Below, one piece after another: positions 35,161 through 45,910 of a stretch of DNA of 64,000 bases (position 1 is the first letter of the stretch; each line of letters starts with the position of its first letter). Source of the stretch: Loripinus fragilis (lineage: Eukaryota; Mollusca; Bivalvia; Lucinida; Lucinidae); contig OZ026530.1 in NCBI GenBank assembly GCA_964019695.1, positions 29,990,690-30,054,689 of the forward strand. Reading direction: 5' to 3'. Under the pieces are notes generated by a model. That model was not told where the DNA came from and did not search any database. It saw only the letters and a list, made by a program, of their open reading frames with translations. The position numbers and the translations under genes are program-made.

Positions 35161-35814
35161 GCAAGATGCACCAATAGCAGCTTCATTTAAAACCAATGAA
35201 GCATTGCAGTAAGTTGTTTTATGTCAATATATATACTTTACTTTATGTTCAAGTCAGTGATCCGTTTCGCTCAAAGTACTAGAAGGGGCCTATTTTAGGC
35301 ATAAAACATTAAGGATGTTAAAATTATATCATATCACATCATTTAAGAAAACGTGTGCAAACTTCATAAAAATATTTTTTGATTAGTTTAAAAAAATCAT
35401 TTTTCAAATTACATTAATTTTATTTTAAAGCTGCATAGTCTGTAACTTTTGATCTTTTAATTTTAGAACTTATGTTTCTATTTTACAAGAGCACAGTAAA
35501 AAACTAAAATTCAGGTATACATTTTACCAATTTCGTAAATCTTAACAACTTATCAGTATCAAAACAGCGGTATTTAGGTTAAAATAAGCTGTCTATAATT
35601 ATTGGAGGGACGCAAATAATTACCAACAAGAGAAAACACGCCTGTCTTTATATTAAGATAATTCACTTTTCCGTGCAGTTTTCAGCTATAGTGAACAGAT
35701 TTATTGTGAAAACATAACTTAATTCTACTTTTACAAATGATTTAAAAAGAAAATAAAAAAAATCGAAAAATGTTCAAAGTTGCAGATCTAGTCTCTTTAA
35801 ATATCAGCTATATG
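35161..35814. other. No gene seen
   Basis: AT-rich sequence with no supported feature. Confidence 0.5.
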
Positions 35815-35980
35815 TAGCGCTCGCAGATCAGTCTGATCTGGATCTACACTGTTTGTTAAAGAGGTTTCAAAATATTTCAGCGGACAACAAAAACATACGC
35901 CTTTTTTTGAAATGCGCTTTAAGGGTTGATACATGTGAGGTCAGTGTATACACGGTCCGGACTTTCATGAAATACATGTT
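35815..35980 (+). mobile_element. Half copy of the ctgtaaaggcgg MITE
   Basis: It starts at a collapsed palindrome, gcagatcagtctgatctgga, and runs through actgtttgttaaagaggttt, gcgctttaagggttgataca and ggactttcatgaaat. It is nearly identical to 39190-39340. Confidence 0.7.
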
Positions 35981-36049
35981 TTGTCATGTATTTAGAACTT
36001 TTACGCAATAACTTTTTGTCTACAATTTTAACAAAATGTGTTCGCAATG

Positions 36050-36340
36050 AACGGTTGGCGCCGTAAAACTGGTTTAAGCCCTCCAGTAAAATATTTTACT
36101 GACCGTTCCAAGGCGGTACTTCTTTTGTGGATCTTTTATGTTTTTGTTCTGTCTTGTGTTTGCTATGTTTTTTGCGCGTCTGTTTATATGTGCTTCGTGG
36201 TCACCTGCTGGGAAAAGGCTGACCTCTTGGCTCTCGTTTGTGGTGTCTTCTGTGAGTTTGTCACTTTCCCATTGGTATCCTGGGTCAGGTGTGGTACTTG
36301 ATTGTATCGATTCCTGATCTTTGCAACCTTACTTACTTAA
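36050..36340 (+). mobile_element. Penelope-like family A tail
   Basis: From acggttggcgccgtaaaact through agtaaaatattttactgacc and cacctgctgggaaaaggctg to cttgattgtatcgattcctg and ttacttactt. The 87-codon frame over it is non-coding tail sequence. Confidence 0.7.
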
Positions 36341-36539
36341 AGGGTATCCTTTGGAAGCAAATAATGCACCAAAGAACTTGCACTAGAGTTTTAGATTAAA
36401 TGTCATTGATGAAAAAAGGGAGTAACAGATGGAGTGGTGACATAATATGTCTCTGCAGCCGACTGTGCTTACTGTTTTGTATAGCGAACTTATTAATTAA
36501 CTTTCAACTAAAGTCAGTACAGGTTTATTGATTACATAA

Positions 36540-36782
36540 TTGAGCCGCGACATGAGATTTCCAACAATGTGGCATTTTGACAAGTGTAGACTTAGACGAG
36601 CCTGTGCAGCCTCATTTTAAGCTTAGAAATTCCAAATCATGTTCGGTCAGTAGCTTAATATTCATAGAATATTCAAGCGACTAGCAAAGGCTCTGATCAG
36701 ACTGCGCGTATGCGCAGGCTGGACTGAGCCTTTACTGGTGGCACATACCACATTGTTGGAAATCTCATGTCATGGTTCATTT
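36540..36782. mobile_element. ~240-bp MITE (gagccgcgacatgag termini)
   Basis: Left end tgagccgcgacatgagattt plus ccaacaatgtgg is mirrored by ccacattgttggaaatctca plus tgtcatggttca. The interior has two hairpin-like blocks, gactgcgcgtatgcgcaggc among them. Fragments occur at 13404 and 22340. Confidence 0.75.
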
Positions 36783-37608
36783 ATTTAATTAATTTATTAA
36801 TTTCGACTGACAGTCAATATGAGGTAATAGGCAATTATTATTAGTTCTGATTGAAACTACTGAAAAGGCATAACAACATTCTTCAGAAAACATTTGGGCG
36901 TGGTGGGTTTATGGTTTATGTGTTTTGTTTTCGCACCCCATACATGTAACAGACTGAATGCGTTATCTTGACTATGGGGTGCGAAAAAACGACAAATGAT
37001 GCTATTCAACTTTCTAATAATTTTTATTATCTGGTCCTCAACCAGATTTTCCCGGGACTTTCCACCAAGATTTTTAGCATATTGCACAAGCTCGATGAAA
37101 ATAACCATCTGAATTCCAGTTGCCGATCTCAATCTTGATCAGGCCTGTATATATCACCTTCGAGCATATCATAAAATTGAATACACAACCCAAAACAACA
37201 CATATTTCTACACGTTTATATTTACTTCTGGGACACCTTCCTCACGCAAAAAGTAAATCTGACAAAAGGAGAAAATTCTCTGACCTCCTATTTACACCAT
37301 AAACGTAGGGACCCGTAAGAGGTTGCATGGCATTCCCCGATTTTCGATTCTCTTCCTATGACAAGAAATATTAATCATAGTATACAGAACATGCAACATC
37401 TCTTTACCTTTTTAGCTCCTCGAAATCTCAACCAGACGACACTTGAATTGTTTTTCTCGCTCAACCAGCGGTTGAGCATCTGATCGTTTGGTAGGCGTGC
37501 TAGTAGATATTATTCTGTCAGCCAAGAGTAGAAGTGACGTCATGTTTTGTTTACAAAGTTATGGGACTACCTTTCATGACAGGATTAATACACAATTGTT
37601 CTATCGAT
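36783..37608. other. No gene seen
   Basis: The short inverted block attttcgcaccccatacat / ctatggggtgcgaaaaaac lies near 36929-36987. No supported gene. Confidence 0.45.
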
Positions 37609-37690
37609 TCGAGTTAGCTCAAGTGGTAGCGAGGAGGATTACTAAACCACAAAGAATATTTTTAGGTTCGAATCTCACTGGCTGCTCTTT
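37609..37690 (+). repeat. tRNA-like (Pol III box) module
   Basis: An A-box-like tagctcaagtggtagcgagg and a B-box-like aggttcgaatctcac, followed by tttttttat-type T-runs. The anticodon arm does not form properly. Confidence 0.5.
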
Positions 37691-37896
37691 TTTTATTCAG
37701 TTTTTTTTATATTTTTTTCGGGGGTGGGGGTCTGATTTTATTATTAGAATACATTTGGTTTAAACAATATTTTATTTGTAACTAGACATGTATATTACAG
37801 TACAGAAATATCATGGTACAGGATCTGACAGTAAGAAAGCTCAAAGCTTAAGCTTCATCTGCTAGTTAGTATGTTTGTGTTACTAGGGATTAGTTT

Positions 37897-37900
<4 letters not shown>

Positions 37901-37958
<58 letters not shown>
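37901..37958. repeat. (GA)29 microsatellite
   Basis: Uninterrupted GA dinucleotides within the 3' region of the minus-strand LINE. Confidence 0.95.
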
Positions 37959-37961
<3 letters not shown>

Positions 37962-38021
37962 ATGTCCAGCGCATGCTTCGTTTCCGTAACATGTCAGCTT
38001 GTAATATGGTATTGCATCGCT

Positions 38022-39115
38022 TCATCTGTCAAACCTTCCAGTTTTTATGATAACGTTTTCTAGCAGTGTTTCATTTTCTTGGACTGTATTGGTTTGTACC
38101 CCTTGCAAAAGATCCCTAGTTGTGTAGTTGTTAAGATTTTCTGGCAAATATCTTTCTCTTACGTTTGCATATCTTGGGCAGACAAACAGGTAATGATATG
38201 AACTCTCAAAAGCTCCGCATTGGCATGTAGGTTTAGGAGTAAGGTTCTTGCTATACAAGTGTGAATTAAGAGAGCTGCATTCTAATCTCAGGCGTGTGTG
38301 TAGTATTTGACCTTTACGCGTGCCTGCATTGAAGTATATTGGTGGTTTGCTAAGGTCTCTGTTCAAACGATGTTTAAAAGATGCGATGGATGGAGCTTGC
38401 TTTGTTTCTTCGGGCAGGCTATTCCAAGCCCGAATCGTCGAAGGAAAAAAGGATTTAAAATATAAATTTGTGTTGGCGTGGAGTGTACGAAAGTCGTTTG
38501 CGTTTCTAAGGTTGTAGTTAGTGGTTTCCTGAATCAATGGAGGGAGAATATCAGTGAGATATGTGGGTGTAAGACCATGGATGATTTTGTAAAAGATGAT
38601 GAGTTTATGCTTATTGCGACGATCTTGAAGTGATTCCCATCCTAGGTCTGATAATAATAGTGAGATGCTACACAGTTTGGTAGCCCCTGTAATAATTCTT
38701 GCTGCTTCAATGTGAATAGCATCGATTTGCTTTTTTGATTCAGTTGTGGCATTGTCCCAAACCGAGTTACAATACTCTAGCAGGGGACGTACGAAAGATA
38801 TGTACATTTTTTCCAAAGATTTTCTGCTGACTTTAAACTTAAGTGTGCGTAGTAGATTAAGTCGTTCCCAAGCTTTTGTAGTTATTGTTTGTATATGTTC
38901 TGACCAAGTGCATGTGTTTGAAAGTGTAAGTCCTAGGTGTCTATGTGTGTCGGTCTCTGTCAGCATGGTGTTATTCATGAGTAATGGTGGGTGGTATGGA
39001 CGGTACAATTTTCGAGAAAATATCATGGATAGTGTTTTTCCTGTATTAAAAGCAACCAACCATGCGTCTGCCCAAGTACTAATCGAATTCAAGTCTACGT
39101 TAGATGGTAGGCGGC
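38022..39115 (-). pseudogene. 5'-truncated LINE: RT thumb and C-terminal domain
   Basis: An open minus-strand frame of about 365 codons. It starts just after RT motif C: TWADAWLVAFNTGKT, then the primer-grip-like HRHLGLTLS and a thumb segment ending RPLLEYCNSVWD. The C-terminal domain contains CQCGAFESSYHYLFVCPRY, a C-x-C...H...C zinc-knuckle-like motif common in such LINEs. The catalytic palm and the endonuclease are missing, so the copy cannot transpose. The frame continues a further 14 codons (to 39155) into an adjoining MITE, which supplies the apparent start; the true junction is near 39115. The reading frame is undamaged, suggesting recent insertion. Confidence 0.8.
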
Positions 39116-39376
39116 CAAGAATACATTTGAAAGTGTCTGTTTTTTTGTTTAACAAAAGTATAGACGCATTTGGGCGGACCCAGATCAGACTGCAGAGCAG
39201 TCTGATCTAGATCTACACTGTTTGTTAAAGAGGTTTCAAAATATTTCAGCGGACAACAAAAACATACGAATTTTTTTTTGAAATGCGCTTTAAGGGTTGA
39301 TACATGTGAGGTCAGTGTATATACGGTCAGGACTTTCATGAAAATGTATGCACGTTTGCGCGGCTCAAAAATCTTA
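39116..39376 (+). mobile_element. ctgtaaaggcgg MITE, left part (split)
   Basis: It contains the palindrome cagatcagactgcagagcag, actgtttgttaaagaggttt and gcgctttaagggttgataca, and stops at cggctcaaaaatctta. The missing remainder resumes at 43222, on the far side of the TTAA-flanked element. Confidence 0.75.
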
Positions 39377-39857
39377 TTAAGGTAGTGCGGGACCCATGTC
39401 AAAAGATAACCTTATTTTTGCTTAAAAGTAAGAGTGTAAGAGTTATTGTTCCTGAATCTTGTTTTTAAAAGAGAATACTTATTTTCTAAGACGGTAGATA
39501 GTATTCTCCCCTGACAACTCTTTGATGCTTGAAACGTAATTCTGTAAGTATTTTGCTTTCACAAAAAGAAGGAATGCAAGTATAAGCTTTTAAAAACATC
39601 ACCCAGAGTATGAAGTCATTCAGTATTTTGATGGTTAAAAATTGTGGACCGTATAAATATACATACTATATACATGTCTCGGTTGCTCTTTCTACATGCT
39701 GCCACTAACCTAAGACCCACCCCAACCCCAAAAGGGGGGGGGGGGGTTGTAGACGTGCACATGCCTTGTATGTGACATTCTCATGTTTTAGGTCCCATGG
39801 AGGTACATGGTCACTAATGTTTTATGGAGAAATGACGTAACTATTTCAATTACCTTA

Positions 39858-40052
39858 TCACACCGGATAGGCAGCAATAAAAAACAGTCTAAACAATCGA
39901 TGAATGCTGATAACAAATTGCTAGAAACAGTGTTTGTGATTGCCATTTGTTGCCTATCGGACTACAAACAACAATCCAAAATTCTGTTACTTACAATATT
40001 TAACTACGTTCGTCGATAGCATTACCGTTTTCGATTGCCGCCTATCTAGTGT
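39858..40052. mobile_element. ~190-bp MITE, copy 1 of 3
   Basis: caccggataggcagcaata at the left is mirrored by ttcgattgccgcctatctag at the right. The inside holds caatcgatgaa and acgttcgtcgatagca. Confidence 0.65.
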
Positions 40053-40286
40053 GTTTTTGATATACTGAAGACGTAGCCAAAACAATCTGATACAAGGGCT
40101 AGGAGTTTTTTCATGTTACTGTTGAAAAAATTATTTTGTTTCGTTGCATGTTTCATGGTGATAAAATGGACATTTCTGCATACATTTTAATAAAATTAAT
40201 TGGAATTGCATGTGCCTTAAAGGAAGATATATGACAATATAACATTCTTTTCTGTATATTAACGGTTGGCAAGCATGGTACAGATG

Positions 40287-40590
40287 CGCGGATCCAGGAA
40301 TTTTCATCAGGGGGGGGGGGGGGGGGAGAGAGGGTCCAGGACAGTCTGACAAAAAGCTCTGACAACGATTTTTTTAGTCCTCAGCTTATTTTACAGAAGT
40401 CAAATGGTCAATTTCAAAGAAATCTATCGTTTTTCAAGGCTCCAGATGGGGTCCAATTTTTTCCAGGGGGTCCAACTTTTTCCAGGGGGTGTCCAATTGA
40501 TTATTCCCTATAGAAACCCATTTAATTTGTGATTTTCCAGAGGGGGTCCAGACCCCCTGCCCCCCCCCCCCCCCCCTCTGGATCCGCACT
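40287..40590. mobile_element. Element bounded by ggatccagg inverted ends and G/C runs
   Basis: gcggatccaggaattttcat plus a 17-G run (40310-40326) faces a 17-C run (40560-40576) plus cctctggatccgc. Internal gggggtccaa repeats add to the pattern. It splits the palindromic block that resumes at about 40,600. Confidence 0.65.
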
Positions 40591-40954
40591 TGGTGCAGCC
40601 CTCACAGCTTCATGGTTAAGGCTACTATACATTATCTCATTTGGGCTTGGCAAACGTTAATAGACAGAAGAATGTATCATCCTTATATTGTTATATACCT
40701 TATGAAACGTGTTTACTATAGAAACTTGAGGTGTTTCAATCGCTGACAATTGTACATTTTATTTATAAATGTGTCATATTTTGGTTGATCGTTGGCCAAT
40801 CACTGACCGCGGGCTTTATTTCCGATAAAACATGACTGCAGAGGGCATAATTGCCATTTAAACCTGCTCACGGATATCCTCTGCGAGTTAAGATATCGTC
40901 GCTTATGCTTTATTGAGATATGACCAAAATATTCAATTATCATAAGATACGCTA

Positions 40955-41138
40955 CTTTATTACATCGGATAGGCGACAATCGAGAAGGCTCTGAACAATC
41001 GATGAACGTGGATCGCAAATCGCTAGAATTTTCCATTTGTCGCCAGTCAGGCAAACAAACTGCAATCCAAAAAGTCTGTTTCTGACGGTATTTGATCTAC
41101 GTTCGTCGATAGCATCAACGTTTTCGATTGCCACCTAT
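40955..41138. mobile_element. ~190-bp MITE, copy 2 of 3
   Basis: catcggataggcgacaatcg is mirrored by cgattgccacctatccggta, with the same internal sequence as copy 1. Confidence 0.65.
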
Positions 41139-41249
41139 CCGGTATGTGTATTGGTACAATGAATACGTAACCAAAACAATCTGAAACAAGAGCTAGGAGT
41201 TATCTACATTTTTCAGTCATGTTTCTGTTGAAAAAAAGTTTGTTTCCAC

Positions 41250-41432
41250 ACCGGATAGTGAGCAATCGAAAACACTCTTAACCATTGACGAACGCGGATC
41301 AAAAGTCGCTAGAAACAGTGTTTTGATTGCAAAGTGTCGCCTGTTCGATGAGTGATGGTAATAAAAAAAACTATGATTCTAACTATTTTTGGTCTATAAT
41401 CGTCGATAGTATTGATGTTTGCGCCTATTAGG
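41250..41432. mobile_element. ~190-bp MITE, copy 3 of 3
   Basis: caccggatagtgagcaatcg begins the left end; the right end is decayed (gcgcctattaggtgtgg). Confidence 0.55.
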
Positions 41433-41534
41433 TGTGGTTTTGTTGTATGCTTCACGATGTTACAGTGGACATTTTTTTTGGAAATGCTTTTGCTTGAAAG
41501 GAAAGTATTCTAGAACTTTTTGGATACTGTAAAC

Positions 41535-42215
41535 CGGTACCTCATGACTGCCATATTAGTCTACTTTAGACATAGGTAAAATCTGAAAATGAGGCGTTAT
41601 AACTACATTCGAAAGTGTTTGCTTATTGTTTAACATTAGTATAGAGGCAAACAGTGTGGACCCAGATCAGACTGCTCTAGGTTTTGTTTGTTTGTTTGTT
41701 TTGTTGCTTTACGTCCCAAGTCAACAGCTATGGTCATTGCGGGACGGTCAGTTCACCTTACCACACTTTTTCCTGGGCAGGCTAGAACAAGCGATTAACC
41801 AGTAATTCGTGCACATACTTTCGCTTGTAACTGACAACAACCATTCTTGAATGAATCGGCGGAAGGGAGGAGAATGATCGTAGAAATCATTTCATGATCA
41901 ATCTCCACAAAAGTATGGGACCGGACGAGCAGTCTGCTCTAGATCCACACTGTTTGTTTAAGAGGCTTCATAATATTTCAATAGACGATAAAAACATACG
42001 ATTGTGTTGTAATATACGCTTTAAGGGTTAATAAATGTGGGTTCAGTGCATTAACGGACAGGACTTTCATGAAATGCACGCAGACCTGCGCGGCTCAAGC
42101 AACTTTTAAACGCTTAACCAATGGATAGAACCTGATTTCCATTCTTGAGCAGTTGAAATAACCGAACCACGTCCAGATATGAAAATTAAAGTTGCCACCT
42201 TTATAGTACCCAAAA
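41535..42215. mobile_element. ctgtaaaggcgg MITE copy with a ~250-bp insertion in its hairpin
   Basis: The outer parts match the family (ataggtaaaatctgaaaatg at the left; gcgcggctcaagcaactttt and gttgccacctttatagtacc at the right). The central palindrome is opened between cagatcagactgctcta (41681) and gagcagtctgctctagatcc (about 41928) by unrelated sequence. Confidence 0.65.
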
Positions 42216-42227
42216 AGTCCTATAATA

Positions 42228-42405
42228 TATTACAATGACAATATAACATTCCTTTCTGTATATTAACGTTTGTCAAGCCCTTGTGCGATAATGTGTTGCA
42301 GGCCTCACCGCTGTGTGGTTCTGGTTGCAACACATCACATTCAGGCTTGCCAAACATTAATACAAGGAAAAGAATGTTTTATCCTCTTATTGCATATTTG
42401 TAAGT
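42228..42405. repeat. Palindromic block, also at 40228-40700
   Basis: atataacattcctttctgta, then tattaacgtttgtcaagcc, is mirrored by ggcttgccaaacattaatac and aagaatgttttatcctctta. A related copy at 40228-40290 and 40640-40700 is split by the G/C-run element. Confidence 0.6.
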
Positions 42406-42649
42406 TTATTCTTTAAATGACATATAGATCCATGCATCAGGAATAAAGCTATAATTTTTAGCTTTTATCTACATAAATCCTACGTGTAAGAAAGCATCAA
42501 AGTATCAAGACATGCTATAGCCATGCTTTAATGAGAATCATAATGTAATGTGCTGGGTAACATATGCTAGGTCAAAATCTTTTTTGTCATATTCTACGCC
42601 CATTTGTCAGTGCTTAATCAATAATAGCTATGTCTCCGCCCAGTGATAT

Positions 42650-43130
42650 TACATAGGTCGTAGACAAACAAAAAAAATGGCTGAAAGGGGAGACAACACT
42701 TATTATATTCTTTATTTTTTTCAGGATTTTTCAGAAAAGTCACCAAAACAAAAAAACGAGCACGGTGACACATATTTTTTATTCAATCATTAGATTCTTC
42801 AGGAAAATATCTTTGTAAAAATATGTTTTTTGTTGTTCCAGTTACATTCTCTAATATGTTTATTTGGAATATTAATGTTTTTTTTTGGCATTTATTCGTT
42901 TGACTTAATTAGGATTTTGCTTAATAAATTGTGTAAATACATGTTATTTCACTATTTTTTGTTTTTATTTATATCTCTGGTGTGAGTAGTATTTGTTCTG
43001 AAAAAAACTGTATTGCGTTTCTTGTTAATTTGTTAACAAAATCTGTGTTTGTTTATTTCAAAAACCTGCGATTTTGCAGTTTTTGACATCAAATAACTTT
43101 TTAAAAAGAACGGTGAGGTATTGTTTTTTT
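42650..43130 (+). mobile_element. Right subterminal region of the TTAA element
   Basis: AT-rich, non-coding, shared in order and orientation with 12650-13080. Confidence 0.55.
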
Positions 43131-43221
43131 TGTCTTAGATTATAAGTATAAGTCTATATTATAATATATGAAAAGATAAAACACTTTTGGACATATGCCG
43201 GTGAGTCCGGTACTACCTTAA

Positions 43222-43326
43222 CTCTTTACCAAATTATAAATAAAACCTGATTTACCTTCGTTAGCAGATGAAATAGCCGAACCACGTCCAGGTATGAATC
43301 GTAAAGTTACCATCTTTACAGTAAGA
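43222..43326 (+). mobile_element. ctgtaaaggcgg MITE, right part (split)
   Basis: It resumes ctctttaccaaattataaat and continues to the terminus accatctttacagtaagag, completing the copy interrupted at 39376. Confidence 0.75.
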
Positions 43327-43708
43327 GACTAGGCTATCTATACTACTAAAGGAGCCCTTTGCGCTCAAAAACTCGGAAACGGTATATTTTACCAGCATTT
43401 TTTCTACACCGAGTTATTCAGATATTGCCCCCATTGATAACTTCGATCTAACCTTCTTTTACTTTTATTTCGTTTTTGAGGTTTTTGATACAATTCAGTT
43501 TTAGATTCCATAATCTCCCATCAATTTTGACAGGGTAACGCCTTCTTTATCAACTAATGATAATGGACGATATTGATCTATGTTTTCATATTCTCCCAAC
43601 TTCTACCAAGAAAGGCTGCAACGATTGGTCATAAGGTGTATTTCCATATGTCACGCGGTCATACGTCACTTGCAAGGGTCAAAGTTGACACTTGATATGA
43701 TGGTTATG
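43327..43708. other. No gene seen
   Basis: Unassigned sequence with short frames only. Confidence 0.45.
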
Positions 43709-43925
43709 AAAGCCGTGACCGCATGGTGCTGCCGTGTCCGATCTGCCGCGCCAGAAATCCAATTTCCCACAGAACAAAGAGGTTCAATTCTCTATTCATT
43801 TTTGCTCTATCCTCTGCATAAAATATTTTCTCATTTGCAAAATAAAAAGGTACGTAATAATGTTTTTTGTATATAAAAATAGATTTCTGGCACGGCAGAT
43901 CCGGGACGGTCATGGCTTTCATACC
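43709..43925. mobile_element. ~215-bp inverted-repeat element
   Basis: gaaagccgtgaccg and gatctgccgcgccagaaatc at the left are mirrored by gatttctggcacggcagatc and cggtcatggctttc at the right, arms of about 60 bp. Three overlapping short frames here are by-products of the palindrome. Confidence 0.6.
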
Positions 43926-44339
43926 CGATAACATTTCTGTGCATGTCCACCTATTGGAAGATATTGACCCGATAAAAAAACAAAGATGGCTGCTGTCAGC
44001 TGGGTTTTTCAGTCTGGCTGATTTTCCACAAATACAACAGAGTGTTTTAGCGAAGATCATTACTGGTTTATCTCTGTCGATTCTGTGGGCAGAGAAAGGT
44101 CAAAACTTTTTCAAGTTGTGGTGCTCATTTTAGAAGCAGCGATAACATTTTTTCTGTTCAAATTGCAACGACAACAGTGTGTATCACTCGAAAGATGCAT
44201 TTGCATAGACATTTAAGCAGATTTCTTGGCCGATCACTTGACTTTTCATGTGTTTGAGAGGGGTCTTGAATCTGAGCCTGTGGGTGGGGAAATATTGTTT
44301 GGGGTGGGGGGGGGGGGTACGAATTCCAAGTGATTATTG
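43926..44339. other. No gene seen; G-run near 44306
   Basis: A 12-G run at 44306-44317 within ggtggg-rich sequence. Confidence 0.4.
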
Positions 44340-45055
44340 GCATGCATATGCTATCATCCTGCACCACAGGAAGGGATATAGAAAGGAATGACCAAGTCTG
44401 TCAAAAGTTCATTGGTTTTATTTCAAAATAAACATTATCATTAAGTCTATGTTATGAAAAAAAAGTTTTGAAATTGATTTAGATTTGGAGGGAACGTAAC
44501 TTACCGAATCTGGCCCAATTACTGAATCGGACCCAATCAAGCCCGAAAATGCCATGTTTTTGTGTTTGTTGATCTGAGTGGTTTATTTTACTAGAAAGGT
44601 GGAAATGAATGAATATAATGGTTCTGAGTTATTTGGTATGCATTATAATATATTTCCCGGCTGTTGCTGTTGCATACGTCCAACGTATATTGTGGCGGTC
44701 AGACAAGTGACCATGTCATTCACATGCGTTGGCTAGGACTATCGTCCTGTGCCACAGTAAGGGACAAAAAAGGAACAACAAAGTCTGTCGAAAGCTCATT
44801 ACTTTTATTTCAAAATAAACATTATCTCTAAGTCTACTACAGCATTTGTATTGACAAGGATTTAGATATGGTGGTGGGGGAGGGGGGGGGTCTGTAAACT
44901 TACCGAATCGGACCCAAAATGGCCCGAAAATGTCATATTCTTTGTTGGCCTGAGTGCTTTCTTTTACTAGAAAGGTGAATATAAATGAATGATAGTACTT
45001 AGTTATTTTGTATGCAATAGAATATATTACCCGGCTGTTGTTGTCTGCTGTGTTG
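44340..45055. repeat. ~380-bp tandem duplication
   Basis: Two direct copies. Shared landmarks are ctatc(a/g)tcctg(c)accacag at 44350 and 44739, tttatttcaaaataaacatt at 44419 and 44801, and ttcccggctgttg near 44655 and 45029. The G-run of each copy differs in length. Confidence 0.7.
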
Positions 45056-45910
45056 AGTTCCATACTTCCAGATAAACAGTGTGTACTAAAAGGCAGTCTT
45101 ATCTGTGCCTACACTACTTGCCACAGCAGCATTTCAAGTCATCAACAGATGACACAGCAGACGTCTTAAAATTTGCAATTAGATGATGTAGCATCCATTA
45201 CACTAGGCGCTTAAATTCATGTTCCAATGAGCGCCTTGACCTAACATGCCCAACCCTCACCCCCACTCCCCCCCCAAAAAAAAAACAAAACAAAAAAAAA
45301 CCAAAAACAAATAAAAACAGATAAACAAGCTAATTGACCATTTTCAGGCTTGATTCGGTAATTGGATCCAATTTGGTAAATTTACAGCAACATGTCTATT
45401 CAAATAGACCATTTCTCAACAGTCTGCCAAATAAGGTTCCAATCAGATTCTTTAAGTATTTTTTGCTGCAGTTCAGTTCTTGCTACAAAAGTAGTATGGC
45501 ATTTAATTACCCCATGTTTCTCCAAAAAAGTTTACCTCACCATTAACAACTTATTTTAATATTAGTATGTATACCCTGCCTTTCGCTCATTTTCTGGATT
45601 GTCAAATTTCTGAAAATGAATAATGCACGAAGGTTTTGCTTGGAACAGGAAATGCATACTTTTAGGGGTGAAACAACCATGGTGTGTGGTTTCAATACTT
45701 AGTTGGCACCTAAAGTGTTATTGTTAGTCTATTTCCGGCTCTTGCAGACTTTTTCTTACCGATGTTCGATATATTTTTGATCATCATACGGGTACCTGTC
45801 GAATCAAAACGTAAATAATCCTCACAGCCTATAGGCAAATAAGATAAAACTTACCTGCCCTGAAAGCAGAGTTTTGAAAAAAATTGCTGACCTACAGGCT
45901 ACAGACCCCT
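45056..45910. other. No gene seen
   Basis: It includes a C-run followed by an A-rich tract at 45263-45318 and otherwise unassigned sequence. Confidence 0.45.

Larger units (their letters stand above)
39381..43217. mobile_element. 3.84-kb TTAA-flanked element (piggyBac-type target), non-autonomous
   Basis: It begins ggtagtgcgggacccatgtc and ends ccggtgagtccggtactacc. The tips are imperfect inverted repeats, ggtagt(g/a)c(g/c)ggac(c/t)ca. TTAA lies immediately outside each tip (39377-39380 and 43218-43221). The flanking MITE reads continuously if the element and one TTAA are removed, which fixes both boundaries. TTAA duplications are characteristic of piggyBac-type transposases, but no transposase frame exists here. 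The interior is a nest: three ~190-bp MITEs, a G/C-run element, another ctgtaaaggcgg MITE and a palindromic block. Confidence 0.75.

Noticed and set aside
36038..36301. Hydrophobic 87-codon frame resembling a membrane protein
   Set aside because: It is the translation of a Penelope-like 3' tail; the same happens at 23876-24148.
38746..39210. 154-codon plus-strand frame
   Set aside because: It is the antisense shadow of the minus-strand LINE frame, which has clear RT-thumb and zinc-knuckle features.
43580..44133. Possible small host exons
   Set aside because: The overlapping frames on both strands arise from the inverted repeat at 43709-43925 and show no splice-consistent structure or known domain.
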